DNA from: an uncultured Bacteroidales bacterium
GTDB lineage: Bacteria; Bacteroidota; Bacteroidia; Bacteroidales; Bacteroidaceae
Assembly (NCBI GenBank): GCA_937916465.1
Contig: CALFTK010000049.1
Coordinates: 1-45,915, forward strand
DNA: 45,915 nucleotides
Direction of reading: 5' to 3'
Below the pieces are notes generated by a model. The model searched no databases and had not been told where the DNA came from. It saw nothing but the letters and a program-made list of their open reading frames with translations. Position numbers and translations under genes: made by a program. The number at the start of each line of letters is the position of its first letter. Within the stretch, counting starts at the first letter, position 1. Shown here one piece after another: positions 1 through 8,236 of this stretch.

Positions 1-2105
1 GCTCTGGCAAAACCACACTCGCCGAAGCAATGCTTTTCGAGTGTGGAGTTATAAAACGTCGTGGTACAGTTGATGCAAAAAATACTGTATGTGACTATTT
101 CCCGGTTGAAAAAGAATATGGATATTCAGTCTTTTCAACTGTTTTTTATGCCGAGTTTTTGGGCAAGAAACTCAATATGATTGATTGTCCAGGTGGTGAT
201 GACTTTGTTGGTAGTGCTATTACTGCACTAAATGTTACTGATACCGGTGTTATTGTAATTAATGGTCAATATGGAGTAGAAGTTGGTACTCAAAATATTT
301 TCCGTACTGCAGCAAAGTTGAAAAAACCAGTCATTTTTGCGATGAATCAACTTGATGGCGAAAAGGCTGATTATGACAATGTCCTTGAACAAATGAAGGA
401 GGTATTTGGCAGTAAGGTTGTGCCTATTCAATACCCATTGTCATGTGGAGCAGGTTTTAATGCAATGATTGATGTGCTTTTGATGAAAAAGTATTCATGG
501 GGTCCTGATGGTGGAGTTCCTACAATTGAAGAAATTCCGGCTGAAGAAATGGAAAAAGCAAAAGAATTACATCAACAACTCGTTGAAGCAGCTGCTGAAA
601 ATGATGAATCATTGATGGAAAAATTCTTTGATCAGGGTCATTTAACCGAAGATGAAATGCGCGAAGGTATCCGTAAAGGATTGGTTGATCGCTCTATATT
701 CCCAGTATTTTGTGTAAGTGCAGAGAAAGACATGGGTGTTCGTCGAATGATGGAGTTCCTTGGAAATGTTGTGCCATTTGTTGAAGATATGCCTGTGCCT
801 GTTGATGCAAATGCTAACGAAGTTAAACCTGATTCAAATGGACCATTGAGTTTATATGTGTTTAAAACAACAGTTGAACCTCATATTGGCGAAGTAAGTT
901 ACTTCAAGGTAATGTCAGGTACATTAACTGCTGGAGCCGACCTTGATAATGTGAGTCGTGGATCAAAAGAACGTTTTGCACAAATAAATTGTGTATGTGG
1001 TCAGATTAAAACACCCGTAGATAAATTATGTGCTGGAGATATCGGCGCTACAGTTAAAATGAAAGATGTCCGTACGGGAAATACTTTGAATGAAAAGGGG
1101 TGTGAATATTTATATGATGATTTTATAAAATATCCTGCGCCAAAATATCAACGTGCCGTACGACCTGTTACAGAAAGTGATGCAGAAAAGTTGAGCGCAA
1201 TACTTACTCGTATGCATGAAGAAGATCCAACTTGGGTGGTTGAGCAATCTAAAGAATTGAAACAAGTCATTCTTTCTGGTCAAGGTGAATTCCATTTGCG
1301 TACATTGAAATGGCGTGTTGAAAATAATGATAAATTACCAATTATTTTTGAAGAACCAAAGATTCCATATCGTGAAACTATTACGAAAGCATCACGTGCA
1401 GATTATCGTCATAAAAAACAATCAGGTGGAGCTGGACAATTTGGTGAAGTTCATTTGATTATTGAGCCTTATACAGAGGGAATGCCTGCTCCTGATACGT
1501 ATAAATTTGGTAGCCAGGAATTTAAGATGAATGTTCGCGATACTCAAGAAATTCCATTGGAATGGGGTGGTAAACTTGTGTTCGTGAATAGTGTAGTAGG
1601 TGGTGCTATCGATACACGCTTTATGCCTGCTATCTTGAAGGGTGTTATGTCGCGTATGGAACAAGGTCCTTTGACTGGCTCGTATGCTCGCGATGTACGC
1701 GTAATCGTTTACGATGGTAAGATGCACCCGGTAGATTCAAATGAAATCTCGTTCATGCTTGCTGGACGTAACGCATTTAGCGAAGCCTTCAAGAATGCTG
1801 GTCCTAAGATTCTTGAACCTATTTATGATGTAGAAGTATTCGTACCAAGCGATAAGATGGGTGACGTGATGAGCGACTTGCAAGGACGTCGTGGTATGAT
1901 TATGGGTATGAGCAGTGAAGCTGGTTATGAAAAACTTACTGCTAAAGTTCCTTTGAAGGAAATGTCTTCATACTCTACTTCATTGAGCTCGTTGACCGGC
2001 GGACGCGCTTCATTCATTATGAAGTTTGCAAGCTACGAACTCGTTCCTGGTGATGTACAAGACAAACTTATCAAGGAATTTGAATCGGCTCAAACAGAAG
2101 ATTAA
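1..2105 (+). CDS. Elongation factor G paralogue (EF-G2 type), 5' partial
   Basis: Ribosomal translocase of the EF-G family; the window opens inside its P-loop (reading frame from base 3: SGKTT), so the start codon lies outside. At least 700 residues are present, covering the G domain, domain II and EF-G domains III-V; domain IV carries a GGAGQFGEV segment near 1426-1450. The G3 motif at 183-206 reads DCPGGDDF where canonical EF-G has DTPGHVDF, so the catalytic His is Gly. The G4 motif at 345-356 reads NQLD instead of NKxD. A Bacteroides EF-G paralogue (EF-G2) is reported to support translation without GTP hydrolysis and to matter during starvation and gut colonisation. This gene fits that paralogue better than the housekeeping fusA. 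A terminator follows. Family is certain; assignment to the EF-G2 subgroup is an inference from the motifs. Confidence 0.92.
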   Translation, partial: SGKTTLAEAMLFECGVIKRRGTVDAKNTVCDYFPVEKEYGYSVFSTVFYAEFLGKKLNMIDCPGGDDFVGSAITALNVTDTGVIVINGQYGVEVGTQNIFRTAAKLKKPVIFAMNQLDGEKADYDNVLEQMKEVFGSKVVPIQYPLSCGAGFNAMIDVLLMKKYSWGPDGGVPTIEEIPAEEMEKAKELHQQLVEAAAENDESLMEKFFDQGHLTEDEMREGIRKGLVDRSIFPVFCVSAEKDMGVRRMMEFLGNVVPFVEDMPVPVDANANEVKPDSNGPLSLYVFKTTVEPHIGEVSYFKVMSGTLTAGADLDNVSRGSKERFAQINCVCGQIKTPVDKLCAGDIGATVKMKDVRTGNTLNEKGCEYLYDDFIKYPAPKYQRAVRPVTESDAEKLSAILTRMHEEDPTWVVEQSKELKQVILSGQGEFHLRTLKWRVENNDKLPIIFEEPKIPYRETITKASRADYRHKKQSGGAGQFGEVHLIIEPYTEGMPAPDTYKFGSQEFKMNVRDTQEIPLEWGGKLVFVNSVVGGAIDTRFMPAILKGVMSRMEQGPLTGSYARDVRVIVYDGKMHPVDSNEISFMLAGRNAFSEAFKNAGPKILEPIYDVEVFVPSDKMGDVMSDLQGRRGMIMGMSSEAGYEKLTAKVPLKEMSSYSTSLSSLTGGRASFIMKFASYELVPGDVQDKLIKEFESAQTED

Positions 2106-2135
2106 TACGAACTATTTCGTCTGTTTTATATTTAT

Positions 2136-2180
2136 AGCTGCTATTTCTCTATTATTTGGGGAAGTAGCAGCTTCCTTTTT
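2136..2180 (+). terminator. Rho-independent terminator after the EF-G paralogue
   Basis: Arms 2136-2150 and 2158-2172 pair over about 15 positions (core AGCTGCTA/TAGCAGCT) with a few G-U pairs and a 7-nt loop. A T-rich tail follows to 2180. It lies 31 nt after the stop codon. Confidence 0.8.
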
Positions 2181-2325
2181 AAAATATTTGTTATGAATAT
2201 GAACAATTCGTTATTAAAAATGTTATAGTGCTTAAAATCGCAACTATAATTACAGAAAATCTTAAATTAATTGAATAATCGAATATTTTATGGTTAATTA
2301 ATTGGATATGTTAAAATAGTTGTGT

Positions 2326-2333
2326 TAAATTTG
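2326..2333 (+). promoter_or_regulatory. Possible -7 box for rprX
   Basis: TAAATTTG matches the Bacteroidetes -7 consensus TAnnTTTG. A TTG at 2302-2304 could be the -33 element, at a spacing of 21. The box ends only 5 nt before the ATG at 2339, so a transcript from it would be nearly or fully leaderless. Confidence 0.4.
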
Positions 2334-2338
2334 TGGCT

Positions 2339-3886
2339 ATGAAAAAGTCTACTATTTGGATATTAGGTGTTGTGATGGGGCTTAGCTTCTTAAGTTTGCT
2401 CTATCTACAGATTAGCTACATTGAAGAGATGGCTAATATGCGCAACGAACAATTCGATGCGTCAGTGAAACGTGCATTGATGGCTGCATCAAGAGACGTG
2501 GAGTTGGACGAGGTGGAACGTTGGTTGCGTGAAGACGTATCGGAAGCAGAGAAAAGAGTGTGGGAGCAATCGCAACAAACCCCAGGCTCGAGTACATTGC
2601 ATACACAAAGAATTACGGTAACTTCGCCAAATGGTACTGTAAGTTCGTCTGTCGAGTTTAAGTCGTATACGGAAGAGAATACAAGCGTGCCAAGAGCAGT
2701 GATTTCTCGTAAGCATGGAGCAAAGACCATACCTCAAACATCGAGATCGTTGGTCGATATTATTAAGAATCGCTATTTGTATCAACGTGCTTTGGTGGAT
2801 GAAGTGGTGTGGCAAATGGTATATCATGCTAAAGATAAGCCACTAGCCGAACGTGTAAACTTCAAAAACTTGGATCAGTACATTAAATCGGCGTTGATTG
2901 ATAATGGCGTTGAACTGAATTATCATTTTCGTGTTATAGATGGCGATGGGCATGAAGTGTATCGTTGTTCGGATTATGTAGACGAAGGTAGTGATGTGGC
3001 ATACTCTTGGCCATTATTCTTGAACGACCCTCCTGCAAGAATGAGTGTTATCAAAGTGCACTTCCCAGGCAAAGCTGGCTATATCTCCGATTCTATTAGC
3101 TTTATGATTCCTTCGTTGATATTTACGCTGATTCTGTTGGTTACATTTATCTTTACCATCTATGTCATCTTCCGCCAAAAGAAACTTACGGAAATGAAGA
3201 ACGACTTTGTGAACAACATGACGCACGAATTCAAAACTCCTATCTCTACGATATCGTTGGCTGCTCAGATGCTTGGCGACCCTGCGGTTGGTAAATCGCC
3301 TGCAATGTTCAAGCATATCTCTACGGTAATCAACGACGAAACAAAACGCTTGCGTTTCCAAGTGGAAAAAGTGTTGCAAATGTCTATGTTCGACCGCCAG
3401 AAGGCAACGCTTAAGCGTAAAGAGATTGATGTGAACGAGCTGATTAAGGGAGTGGTAAGCACGTTTGCTTTGAAGGTGGAAAGTCATGGCGGAAAGATAG
3501 AATCGGATTTGGAAGCGCAAGACGCAGTGATTTTTGCTGACGAAATGCATATCACCAATGTGATATTCAACTTGATGGATAATGCCGTGAAGTATAAACG
3601 CGATGAGGAAACAATGCTGCTTAAAGTGCAAACATGGAACGATTCGGGCAAGTTGATGATTGCCATCCAAGACAATGGCATTGGTATAAAGAAAGAAAAT
3701 TTGAAAAAGATATTTGATAAGTTCTACCGCGTGCATACAGGTAATCTGCACGATGTTAAAGGCTTCGGTTTAGGTTTGGCCTATGTGAAGAAGATTGTTA
3801 CTGATCATAAAGGTACGATACGAGCCGAAAGCGAAGTGAATGTTGGAACCAAATTTATAATTGCATTACCTTTACTTAAAAATTGA
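2339..3886 (+). CDS. rprX: Membrane sensor histidine kinase, RprX-like
   Basis: Sensor kinase of a two-component pair. The 515-residue protein has an N-terminal membrane anchor (about residues 5-25), a periplasmic sensor region of about 220 residues, and a second membrane segment (about 250-275). The HisKA domain with H-box HEFKTP follows (His296 is the predicted phosphoacceptor), then a HATPase_c domain with N box (NLMDNAVKYK), DNGIGI and GFGLGL. The ATG at 2339 is preferred over the in-frame GTG at 2333, because the GTG would fall inside a -7-like box. The 3' end overlaps the region before the response regulator, so the two are co-transcribed. Length and order match the Bacteroides RprX/RprY pair; the stimulus is unknown. 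Confidence 0.88.
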   Translation: MKKSTIWILGVVMGLSFLSLLYLQISYIEEMANMRNEQFDASVKRALMAASRDVELDEVERWLREDVSEAEKRVWEQSQQTPGSSTLHTQRITVTSPNGTVSSSVEFKSYTEENTSVPRAVISRKHGAKTIPQTSRSLVDIIKNRYLYQRALVDEVVWQMVYHAKDKPLAERVNFKNLDQYIKSALIDNGVELNYHFRVIDGDGHEVYRCSDYVDEGSDVAYSWPLFLNDPPARMSVIKVHFPGKAGYISDSISFMIPSLIFTLILLVTFIFTIYVIFRQKKLTEMKNDFVNNMTHEFKTPISTISLAAQMLGDPAVGKSPAMFKHISTVINDETKRLRFQVEKVLQMSMFDRQKATLKRKEIDVNELIKGVVSTFALKVESHGGKIESDLEAQDAVIFADEMHITNVIFNLMDNAVKYKRDEETMLLKVQTWNDSGKLMIAIQDNGIGIKKENLKKIFDKFYRVHTGNLHDVKGFGLGLAYVKKIVTDHKGTIRAESEVNVGTKFIIALPLLKN

Positions 3887-3891
3887 TTGAT

Positions 3892-4590
3892 ATGGAAGAA
3901 AGATTGAGTATTTTATTGTGCGAAGATGACGAAAATCTTGGTATGTTATTGAGAGAGTATCTGCAAGCCAAGGGATATAATGCAGAATTGTATCCTGATG
4001 GAGAAGCTGGATATAAAGCATTCTTGAAGAATAAGTATGATATTTGTGTGTTCGATGTAATGATGCCTAAGAAAGATGGTTTTACATTGGCACAAGAGGT
4101 ACGTGCGGCTAATTCGGAAGTGCCCATTATTTTCCTTACAGCTAAGACGTTGAAAGAAGATATTTTGGAAGGCTTTAAGATTGGCGCAGACGATTACATC
4201 ACTAAGCCATTCAGCATGGAAGAGTTGACTTTCAGAATTGAAGCTATCTTGCGTCGTGTTCGCGGTAAGAAGAACAAAGAAAGCAGCATGTATAAGATTG
4301 GTATGTTTACGTTCGATACTCAAAAGCAAATCCTTTCTGTAGGTGAAAAAGTAACCAAGCTGACTACAAAAGAATCTGAGCTATTGGCGTTATTGTGTGC
4401 ACATGCCAACGAAATCTTGGAACGTAACTTTGCTTTGAAGACAATTTGGGTAGATGACAACTATTTCAACGCTCGTAGTATGGATGTATATATCACTAAG
4501 TTGCGTAAACACCTAAAAGACGATCCAACAATCGAGATTATCAATATTCATGGTAAGGGCTATAAGTTGATTACCTCTACTGTAGAATAA
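3892..4590 (+). CDS. rprY: OmpR/PhoB-family response regulator, RprY-like
   Basis: DNA-binding response regulator paired with the kinase just upstream. The 232-residue protein starts with a receiver domain: acidic pocket CEDDE near residues 10-14, phospho-acceptor Asp55 in FDVMMPKKDG, switch Thr in FLTAKT, and conserved Lys in TKPF. A C-terminal winged helix follows (about 135-232), ending in INIHGKGYKLI, typical of the OmpR/PhoB class. The ATG at 3892 gives the usual receiver N-terminus. A TTG at 3883 would add three residues and overlap the kinase stop, so it is less likely. A strong terminator follows at once. Confidence 0.9.
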   Translation: MEERLSILLCEDDENLGMLLREYLQAKGYNAELYPDGEAGYKAFLKNKYDICVFDVMMPKKDGFTLAQEVRAANSEVPIIFLTAKTLKEDILEGFKIGADDYITKPFSMEELTFRIEAILRRVRGKKNKESSMYKIGMFTFDTQKQILSVGEKVTKLTTKESELLALLCAHANEILERNFALKTIWVDDNYFNARSMDVYITKLRKHLKDDPTIEIINIHGKGYKLITSTVE

Positions 4591-4610
4591 AGCATCATTG
4601 CATATATATA

Positions 4611-4652
4611 AATAAGAAGGGCGGTTAAAAATAACCGCCCTTCTTATTTTGC
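4611..4652 (+). terminator. Strong terminator after rprY
   Basis: A perfect 17-bp stem (4611-4627 with 4632-4648) closes an AAAA loop and is followed by T-rich sequence. The A-rich upstream flank means it could also work on the minus strand for the small membrane protein gene. Confidence 0.92.
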
Positions 4653-4670
4653 TTTTAATGTAGCATTGTT

Positions 4671-4847
4671 TTAATCAGTAATCTTTTTGTTGATAGCGAT
4701 GTAGGTAATCAAACCAACAATCATTAACAAAACTGAACCACCCAAGATAGCATTGTTGTTTACATTTCCAGTAACTGCACATGCAACGAGGATGATAGCT
4801 GCAATCACGATTAAAATCAATCCAAGATTCTTTAATAGGCCTTTCAT
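4671..4847 (-). CDS. Small two-helix membrane protein
   Basis: A 58-residue hydrophobic protein starting MKGLLKNLG. Two predicted membrane helices (about residues 5-25 and 30-50) are separated by a short Asn-rich turn (GNVNNN), and it ends in a basic KK tail. An in-frame ATG 51 nt upstream would add a polar, Lys-rich stretch; the internal Met is preferred because it begins directly with a Lys and the first helix. No recognised domain is visible and the function is unknown. It ends back-to-back with the bidirectional terminator after rprY. Confidence 0.6.
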   Translation of the reverse strand: MKGLLKNLGLILIVIAAIILVACAVTGNVNNNAILGGSVLLMIVGLITYIAINKKITD

Positions 4848-4972
4848 TGTGTTTTTATTTTTATAGATTATTATATCAACTTTACATTCTTGTGACAAAG
4901 AAAAGCATAATTCTTCAACGAACGAAATTTTTTTAGCTAAAAAACTATTATAGAATGCAAATTCTCCAATAT

Positions 4973-5419
4973 TTAGTCTTTTGTGTGGTTGAAAATCTTT
5001 CTTAATACCTCTTGTGCAATGTTTAATTCGCGAACATTGATACCTTGCAACGCCTCGGCCAATGTCTTATTTGCGATGGGCCAAGCTTGTTCTTCCAATG
5101 CTTTTCCGTCCTTAGTCAGGTACACCAAATTGCTTCGTCTATCTTGTTTGTCAAGTATACGAACAACAAGGTGTTGCTTTTCCATATTGTCAATCAAACG
5201 TGTCATGCTAGGTTTGTCTTTAAAAGTTGCATTGCACAACTCTTGTTGGCTTACACCATCTTTTTTCCAAAGGAAGATAAGCACTGTCCATTGCTCGGGT
5301 GTAATATCCAGTCCCCCCAATCTGAAGTTGCGGTATAGCTTTCTGTTAATGGCAGCCGACACTTTGCCGTTCATAATAGCAAAGATCAGTTGCATATCAA
5401 AATTTATAGTTTCTGTCAT
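4973..5419 (-). CDS. MarR-family transcriptional regulator
   Basis: Winged-helix repressor-type protein of 148 residues, a normal MarR length. Visible features are an N-terminal dimerisation helix, the segment LTPEQW-like (DITPEQWTVLIFLWKKDGVSQQEL is the helix-turn-helix entry, positions about 36-59), a recognition helix with KPSMTRLIDNMEKQ, and a wing with DRRSNLVYLT. MarR proteins usually respond to small phenolic or lipophilic ligands; no ligand can be inferred. It is divergent from the ribosomal S6 operon, and a pair of hairpin repeats lies between them. A -7-like box (TATCTTTG, minus strand, 5471-5478) could drive it. Confidence 0.88.
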   Translation of the reverse strand: MTETINFDMQLIFAIMNGKVSAAINRKLYRNFRLGGLDITPEQWTVLIFLWKKDGVSQQELCNATFKDKPSMTRLIDNMEKQHLVVRILDKQDRRSNLVYLTKDGKALEEQAWPIANKTLAEALQGINVRELNIAQEVLRKIFNHTKD

Positions 5420-5469
5420 CTATTTAGAATCTGTTTTATATTTTATTTCTTAATTGTCTAAACAACTTT

Positions 5470-5542
5470 GCAAAGATAGTGCAAGCCGAGCGAAGAAAAA
5501 AGAAGTTTACTTATTTTTTTCTTCCGAGCCGAAGCCTATTTT
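5470..5542. repeat. Intergenic hairpin repeat, copy 1
   Basis: One of three related elements in the window (others at 5546-5620 and 10690-10756). It opens with AAAGATAGTGCAAGCCGAG and closes with a CCGAG..CG..CCTATTT block around an A/T-rich centre, forming an imperfect inverted repeat. Read on the minus strand, the left edge gives TATCTTTG, a -7 promoter match directed at marR. Confidence 0.65.
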
Positions 5543-5545
5543 ATC

Positions 5546-5620
5546 AAAAGATAGTGCAAGGCGAGAGGAGAACAAAATAAATTCTGATTTATTTTTTTAT
5601 CCCGAGTCGCCACCTATCTT
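5546..5620. repeat. Intergenic hairpin repeat, copy 2
   Basis: Tandem relative of copy 1. It opens with AAAGATAGTGCAAGGCGAG, has an A/T-rich centre, and closes with CCCGAGTCGCCACCTATCTT. The outer AAGATAG/CTATCTT arms pair exactly. It lies between the divergent marR and rpsF genes. Confidence 0.65.
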
Positions 5621-5682
5621 ATAATAATAAGCGGAAAACGGCCATTAATAGTTGGTTAGACGAATAATTTTCCATCTAAATA

Positions 5683-5713
5683 TTTGTTGTTCACAATAAA
5701 ATGGCTACCTTTG
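5683..5713 (+). promoter_or_regulatory. Promoter of the rpsF-rpsR-rplI operon
   Basis: TTTG (5683-5686) and TACCTTTG (5706-5713) are separated by 19 nt, an exact fit to the Bacteroidetes -33/-7 pattern. The predicted start of transcription, near 5720, leaves a 40-nt A/T-rich leader before the rpsF ATG. Confidence 0.8.
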
Positions 5714-5760
5714 CACCCGCATTTTAAACAAATCAAATTTATTAATTAACAAAAGTAAGT

Positions 5761-6108
5761 ATGAATCATTACGAAACCGTTTTCATTTTGACTCCCGTTT
5801 TGTCTGATGCTCAGATGAAGGAAGCGGTAGAAAAATTCAAAGGCATTCTTACTGCAGAAGGTGCAGAGATTGTCAATGAAGAGAATTGGGGTATGCGTAA
5901 ACTGGCTTATCCTATTGAAAAGAAGTCAACAGGCTTCTATGTGTTAATAGAGTTCAATGCTGAACCTACAGTCATCGAAAAGTTGGAAGTTAACTTCCGT
6001 CGTGACGAGCGCGTTCTTCGTTTCCTGACTATCAAGCAGGAGAAGTATGCAGCTGAGTATGCAGCAAAGAGAAGAGGTTTAAGACAATCTAAACAAGAGG
6101 AGGCTTAA
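5761..6108 (+). CDS. rpsF: 30S ribosomal protein S6
   Basis: Primary binding protein of the 30S platform, which forms a heterodimer with S18. The 115-residue sequence has the S6 opening (NHYETVFILTP), the ENWGMRKLAYPIEKKSTGFY core and a basic C-terminal tail. It is the first gene of the S6-S18-L9 operon and is separated from rpsR by only 2 nt. A consensus promoter lies 48-78 nt upstream. Confidence 0.97.
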   Translation: MNHYETVFILTPVLSDAQMKEAVEKFKGILTAEGAEIVNEENWGMRKLAYPIEKKSTGFYVLIEFNAEPTVIEKLEVNFRRDERVLRFLTIKQEKYAAEYAAKRRGLRQSKQEEA

Positions 6109-6110
6109 TT

Positions 6111-6380
6111 ATGGCAGAACAGACATCAGAAATCAGATATTTGGCACCTCAGGCAGTTGACGTTAAGAAGAAAAAGTACTGCCGTTTCAAGAAGAGTGGT
6201 ATCAAGTACATTGACTATAAGGATCCTGAATTCCTGAAGAGATTTTTGAACGAACAGGGTAAGATTCTTCCACGTCGCATCACCGGTACTTCTTTGAAGT
6301 TCCAGCGCAGAGTGGCTCAGGCAGTGAAGAGAGCTCGTCATTTGGCTCTTCTCCCATTCGTAACAGATATGATGAAGTAA
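6111..6380 (+). CDS. rpsR: 30S ribosomal protein S18
   Basis: Partner of S6 on the 30S platform. The 89-residue basic protein contains the S18 signature region (YIDYKDPEFLKRFLNEQGKI, then PRRITGTSLKFQRRVAQAVKRAR), with the N-terminal extension common in Bacteroidota. It sits between rpsF and rplI in the usual order. Confidence 0.97.
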   Translation: MAEQTSEIRYLAPQAVDVKKKKYCRFKKSGIKYIDYKDPEFLKRFLNEQGKILPRRITGTSLKFQRRVAQAVKRARHLALLPFVTDMMK

Positions 6381-6400
6381 CCTTAAAAATAGATTAGATT

Positions 6401-6850
6401 ATGGAAGTTATACTGAAAGAAGATGTAATCAATTTGGGTTACAAGAACGATGTAGTGAAAGTAAAGGATGGTTATGGTCGTAACTATCTTATCCCACAGG
6501 GTAAAGCTGTTATTGCAACAGAATCAGCAAAGAAGGTATTGGCAGAGAACGAACGTCAGCGCGCTCACAAAGTTGCTAAGATTAAGGCTGAAGCTGAAGC
6601 TATGGCTGCTAAGTTTGAAGGTGTATCATTGACAATCGCTGCTAAGGTTAGCGAAAACGGCACTATTTTTGGTGGTGTAGGTAGCGCTCAGATTGCTGAA
6701 GCTCTTGCTGCTAAAGGTATTGAAGTTGACCGCAAATCTATAGTTGTAGAGACTGTTAAGGCTATTGGTACATACAGCGCAGTTATCAACTTGCACAGAG
6801 AAATTAAGGCTCAGGTTGCATTCGAAGTTGTTGCTGAAGTTGCAGAGTAA
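6401..6850 (+). CDS. rplI: 50S ribosomal protein L9
   Basis: Protein of the 50S L1-stalk base. The 149-residue sequence has the classic N-terminal domain (MEVILKEDVINLGYKNDVVKVKDGYGRNYLIPQGKA in order), a long charged central helix (about residues 40-75) and a C-terminal globular domain. It is the last gene of the operon and is followed by a terminator. Confidence 0.97.
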   Translation: MEVILKEDVINLGYKNDVVKVKDGYGRNYLIPQGKAVIATESAKKVLAENERQRAHKVAKIKAEAEAMAAKFEGVSLTIAAKVSENGTIFGGVGSAQIAEALAAKGIEVDRKSIVVETVKAIGTYSAVINLHREIKAQVAFEVVAEVAE

Positions 6851-6870
6851 TCTTTATTACTAAATATTCT

Positions 6871-6900
6871 AAGGGGCTGATGTTTATCTGCCCCTTTTTT
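6871..6900 (+). terminator. Terminator of the ribosomal operon
   Basis: Stem AAGGGGC (6871-6877) with GCCCCTT (6890-6896), a 12-nt loop and a T-run. It lies 20 nt after the rplI stop codon. Confidence 0.85.
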
Positions 6901-6914
6901 TATAACTTTACATT

Positions 6915-8228
6915 ATGAATAGTTCGTACTTGATTGGTAAACGTGCAGTTTTTTACACTTTGGGGTGTAAACTGAACTTTTCGGAGTCATCGACCATTGC
7001 AAAGCAGTTGGCCGATGCAGGTGTGCGCGTGGTTAGAAAAGGTGAACAGGCTGATATATGTGTAGTAAACACCTGCTCTGTAACCGAAGTTGCCGACAAA
7101 AAGTGCAGACAGGCTATTCATAAGATAGTAAGGGAGAATCCGGGAGCATACGTTGTAGTTACCGGTTGTTACGGACAGCTTAAACCGGATGAGGTTTGCT
7201 CTATTCCCGGCGTTGATATAGTGCTTGGTCAGGATATGAAAGGTAGTGTTCTGGAAAACCTGAATAATCTTGTTAAGCGCGATTCCGGAATTCATAAGAC
7301 CATAAAAGCCAAAGATATAAAGAACTTTGTTCACTCCTGCTCAAAGGGAAACAGAACCCGATATTTCCTAAAGGTACAGGACGGCTGTGATTACTATTGT
7401 ACATATTGTACCATTCCTTTTGCCAGAGGTCACAGTAGAAATCCATCAATAGAGAGTTTGGTAGCAGAAGCGGTGCAGGTGGCAGATGAGGGCGGAAGAG
7501 AGATAGTTATAACCGGAGTGAATATAGGTGACTTTGGTAAGAGTAACGGAGAGACTTTTTTCGATTTAATAAAGGCTTTGGATAATGTGGATGGTATAGC
7601 CAGATATAGAATATCATCCATAGAACCCAATCTGCTGACAGACGAAATAATAGATTTCGTTGCCAATTCACGTGCGTTTATGCCACATTTTCATATTCCG
7701 TTACAGAGTGGTTCAAACGATGTGCTGAAACTTATGCATCGTAGGTATGAACGTGAACTTTTTGCTGCAAAAGTACGTAAGATAAAGGATTTGATGCCGC
7801 ACGCATTTATAGGTGTGGATGTTATAGTAGGCACAAGAGGCGAAACGGCAGAATTTTTTGAAGATGCCTACAACTTTATAAAGGATCTGGATATTACCCA
7901 ACTGCATGTATTCAGCTATTCAGAACGTCCGGGTACTGCGGCTTTAAGAATAGACCATAAAGTTAGTGACGCCGACAAACATAGTCGTAGCAAGAGGCTT
8001 TTGGATTTATCTGATGAAAAGACCCGGGCTTTTTATAATTCATTTATAGGTACCGAAGCAGAAGTGTTGGTAGAACGTCCATCTCGTGGTAAACCTGCAA
8101 ATGGTTTTACTGCAAACTATATTAAGGTAGAGATGGATGCAAATATGGTAAAGGAGAATAGCCTGGTCAGAGTTCGCCTTGATGGCTTTAATGAAAAGGG
8201 TGATGCTTTAAAATCAACAATTATATAA
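6915..8228 (+). CDS. mtaB: tRNA t6A37 methylthiotransferase MtaB
   Basis: Radical-SAM enzyme that methylthiolates N6-threonylcarbamoyladenosine-37 in tRNAs reading ANN codons. The 437-residue protein has the N-terminal MTTase domain with three cluster cysteines (YTLGCKLN, NTCSVTE, VTGCYGQ). The radical-SAM motif CDYYCTYC follows near residues 157-164, and a C-terminal TRAM-like domain closes the protein. YTLGCKLN separates MtaB from MiaB and RimO. A t6A-family gene (YciO/TsaC type) and miaA lie in the minus-strand cluster nearby. The next gene starts 8 nt after its stop codon. Confidence 0.92.
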   Translation: MNSSYLIGKRAVFYTLGCKLNFSESSTIAKQLADAGVRVVRKGEQADICVVNTCSVTEVADKKCRQAIHKIVRENPGAYVVVTGCYGQLKPDEVCSIPGVDIVLGQDMKGSVLENLNNLVKRDSGIHKTIKAKDIKNFVHSCSKGNRTRYFLKVQDGCDYYCTYCTIPFARGHSRNPSIESLVAEAVQVADEGGREIVITGVNIGDFGKSNGETFFDLIKALDNVDGIARYRISSIEPNLLTDEIIDFVANSRAFMPHFHIPLQSGSNDVLKLMHRRYERELFAAKVRKIKDLMPHAFIGVDVIVGTRGETAEFFEDAYNFIKDLDITQLHVFSYSERPGTAALRIDHKVSDADKHSRSKRLLDLSDEKTRAFYNSFIGTEAEVLVERPSRGKPANGFTANYIKVEMDANMVKENSLVRVRLDGFNEKGDALKSTII

Positions 8229-8236
8229 TTATCGGT

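Noticed and set aside
3014..3751. A 245-codon minus-strand frame opposite rprX
   Set aside because: It is a shadow of the kinase gene: the plus strand has all kinase motifs, and the minus-strand protein is rich in His, Gln, Arg and Cys with no domain.
4983..5453. A 156-codon plus-strand frame opposite marR
   Set aside because: The minus strand encodes a clear MarR protein with canonical motifs; the plus-strand product is Cys- and Ser-rich without a domain.
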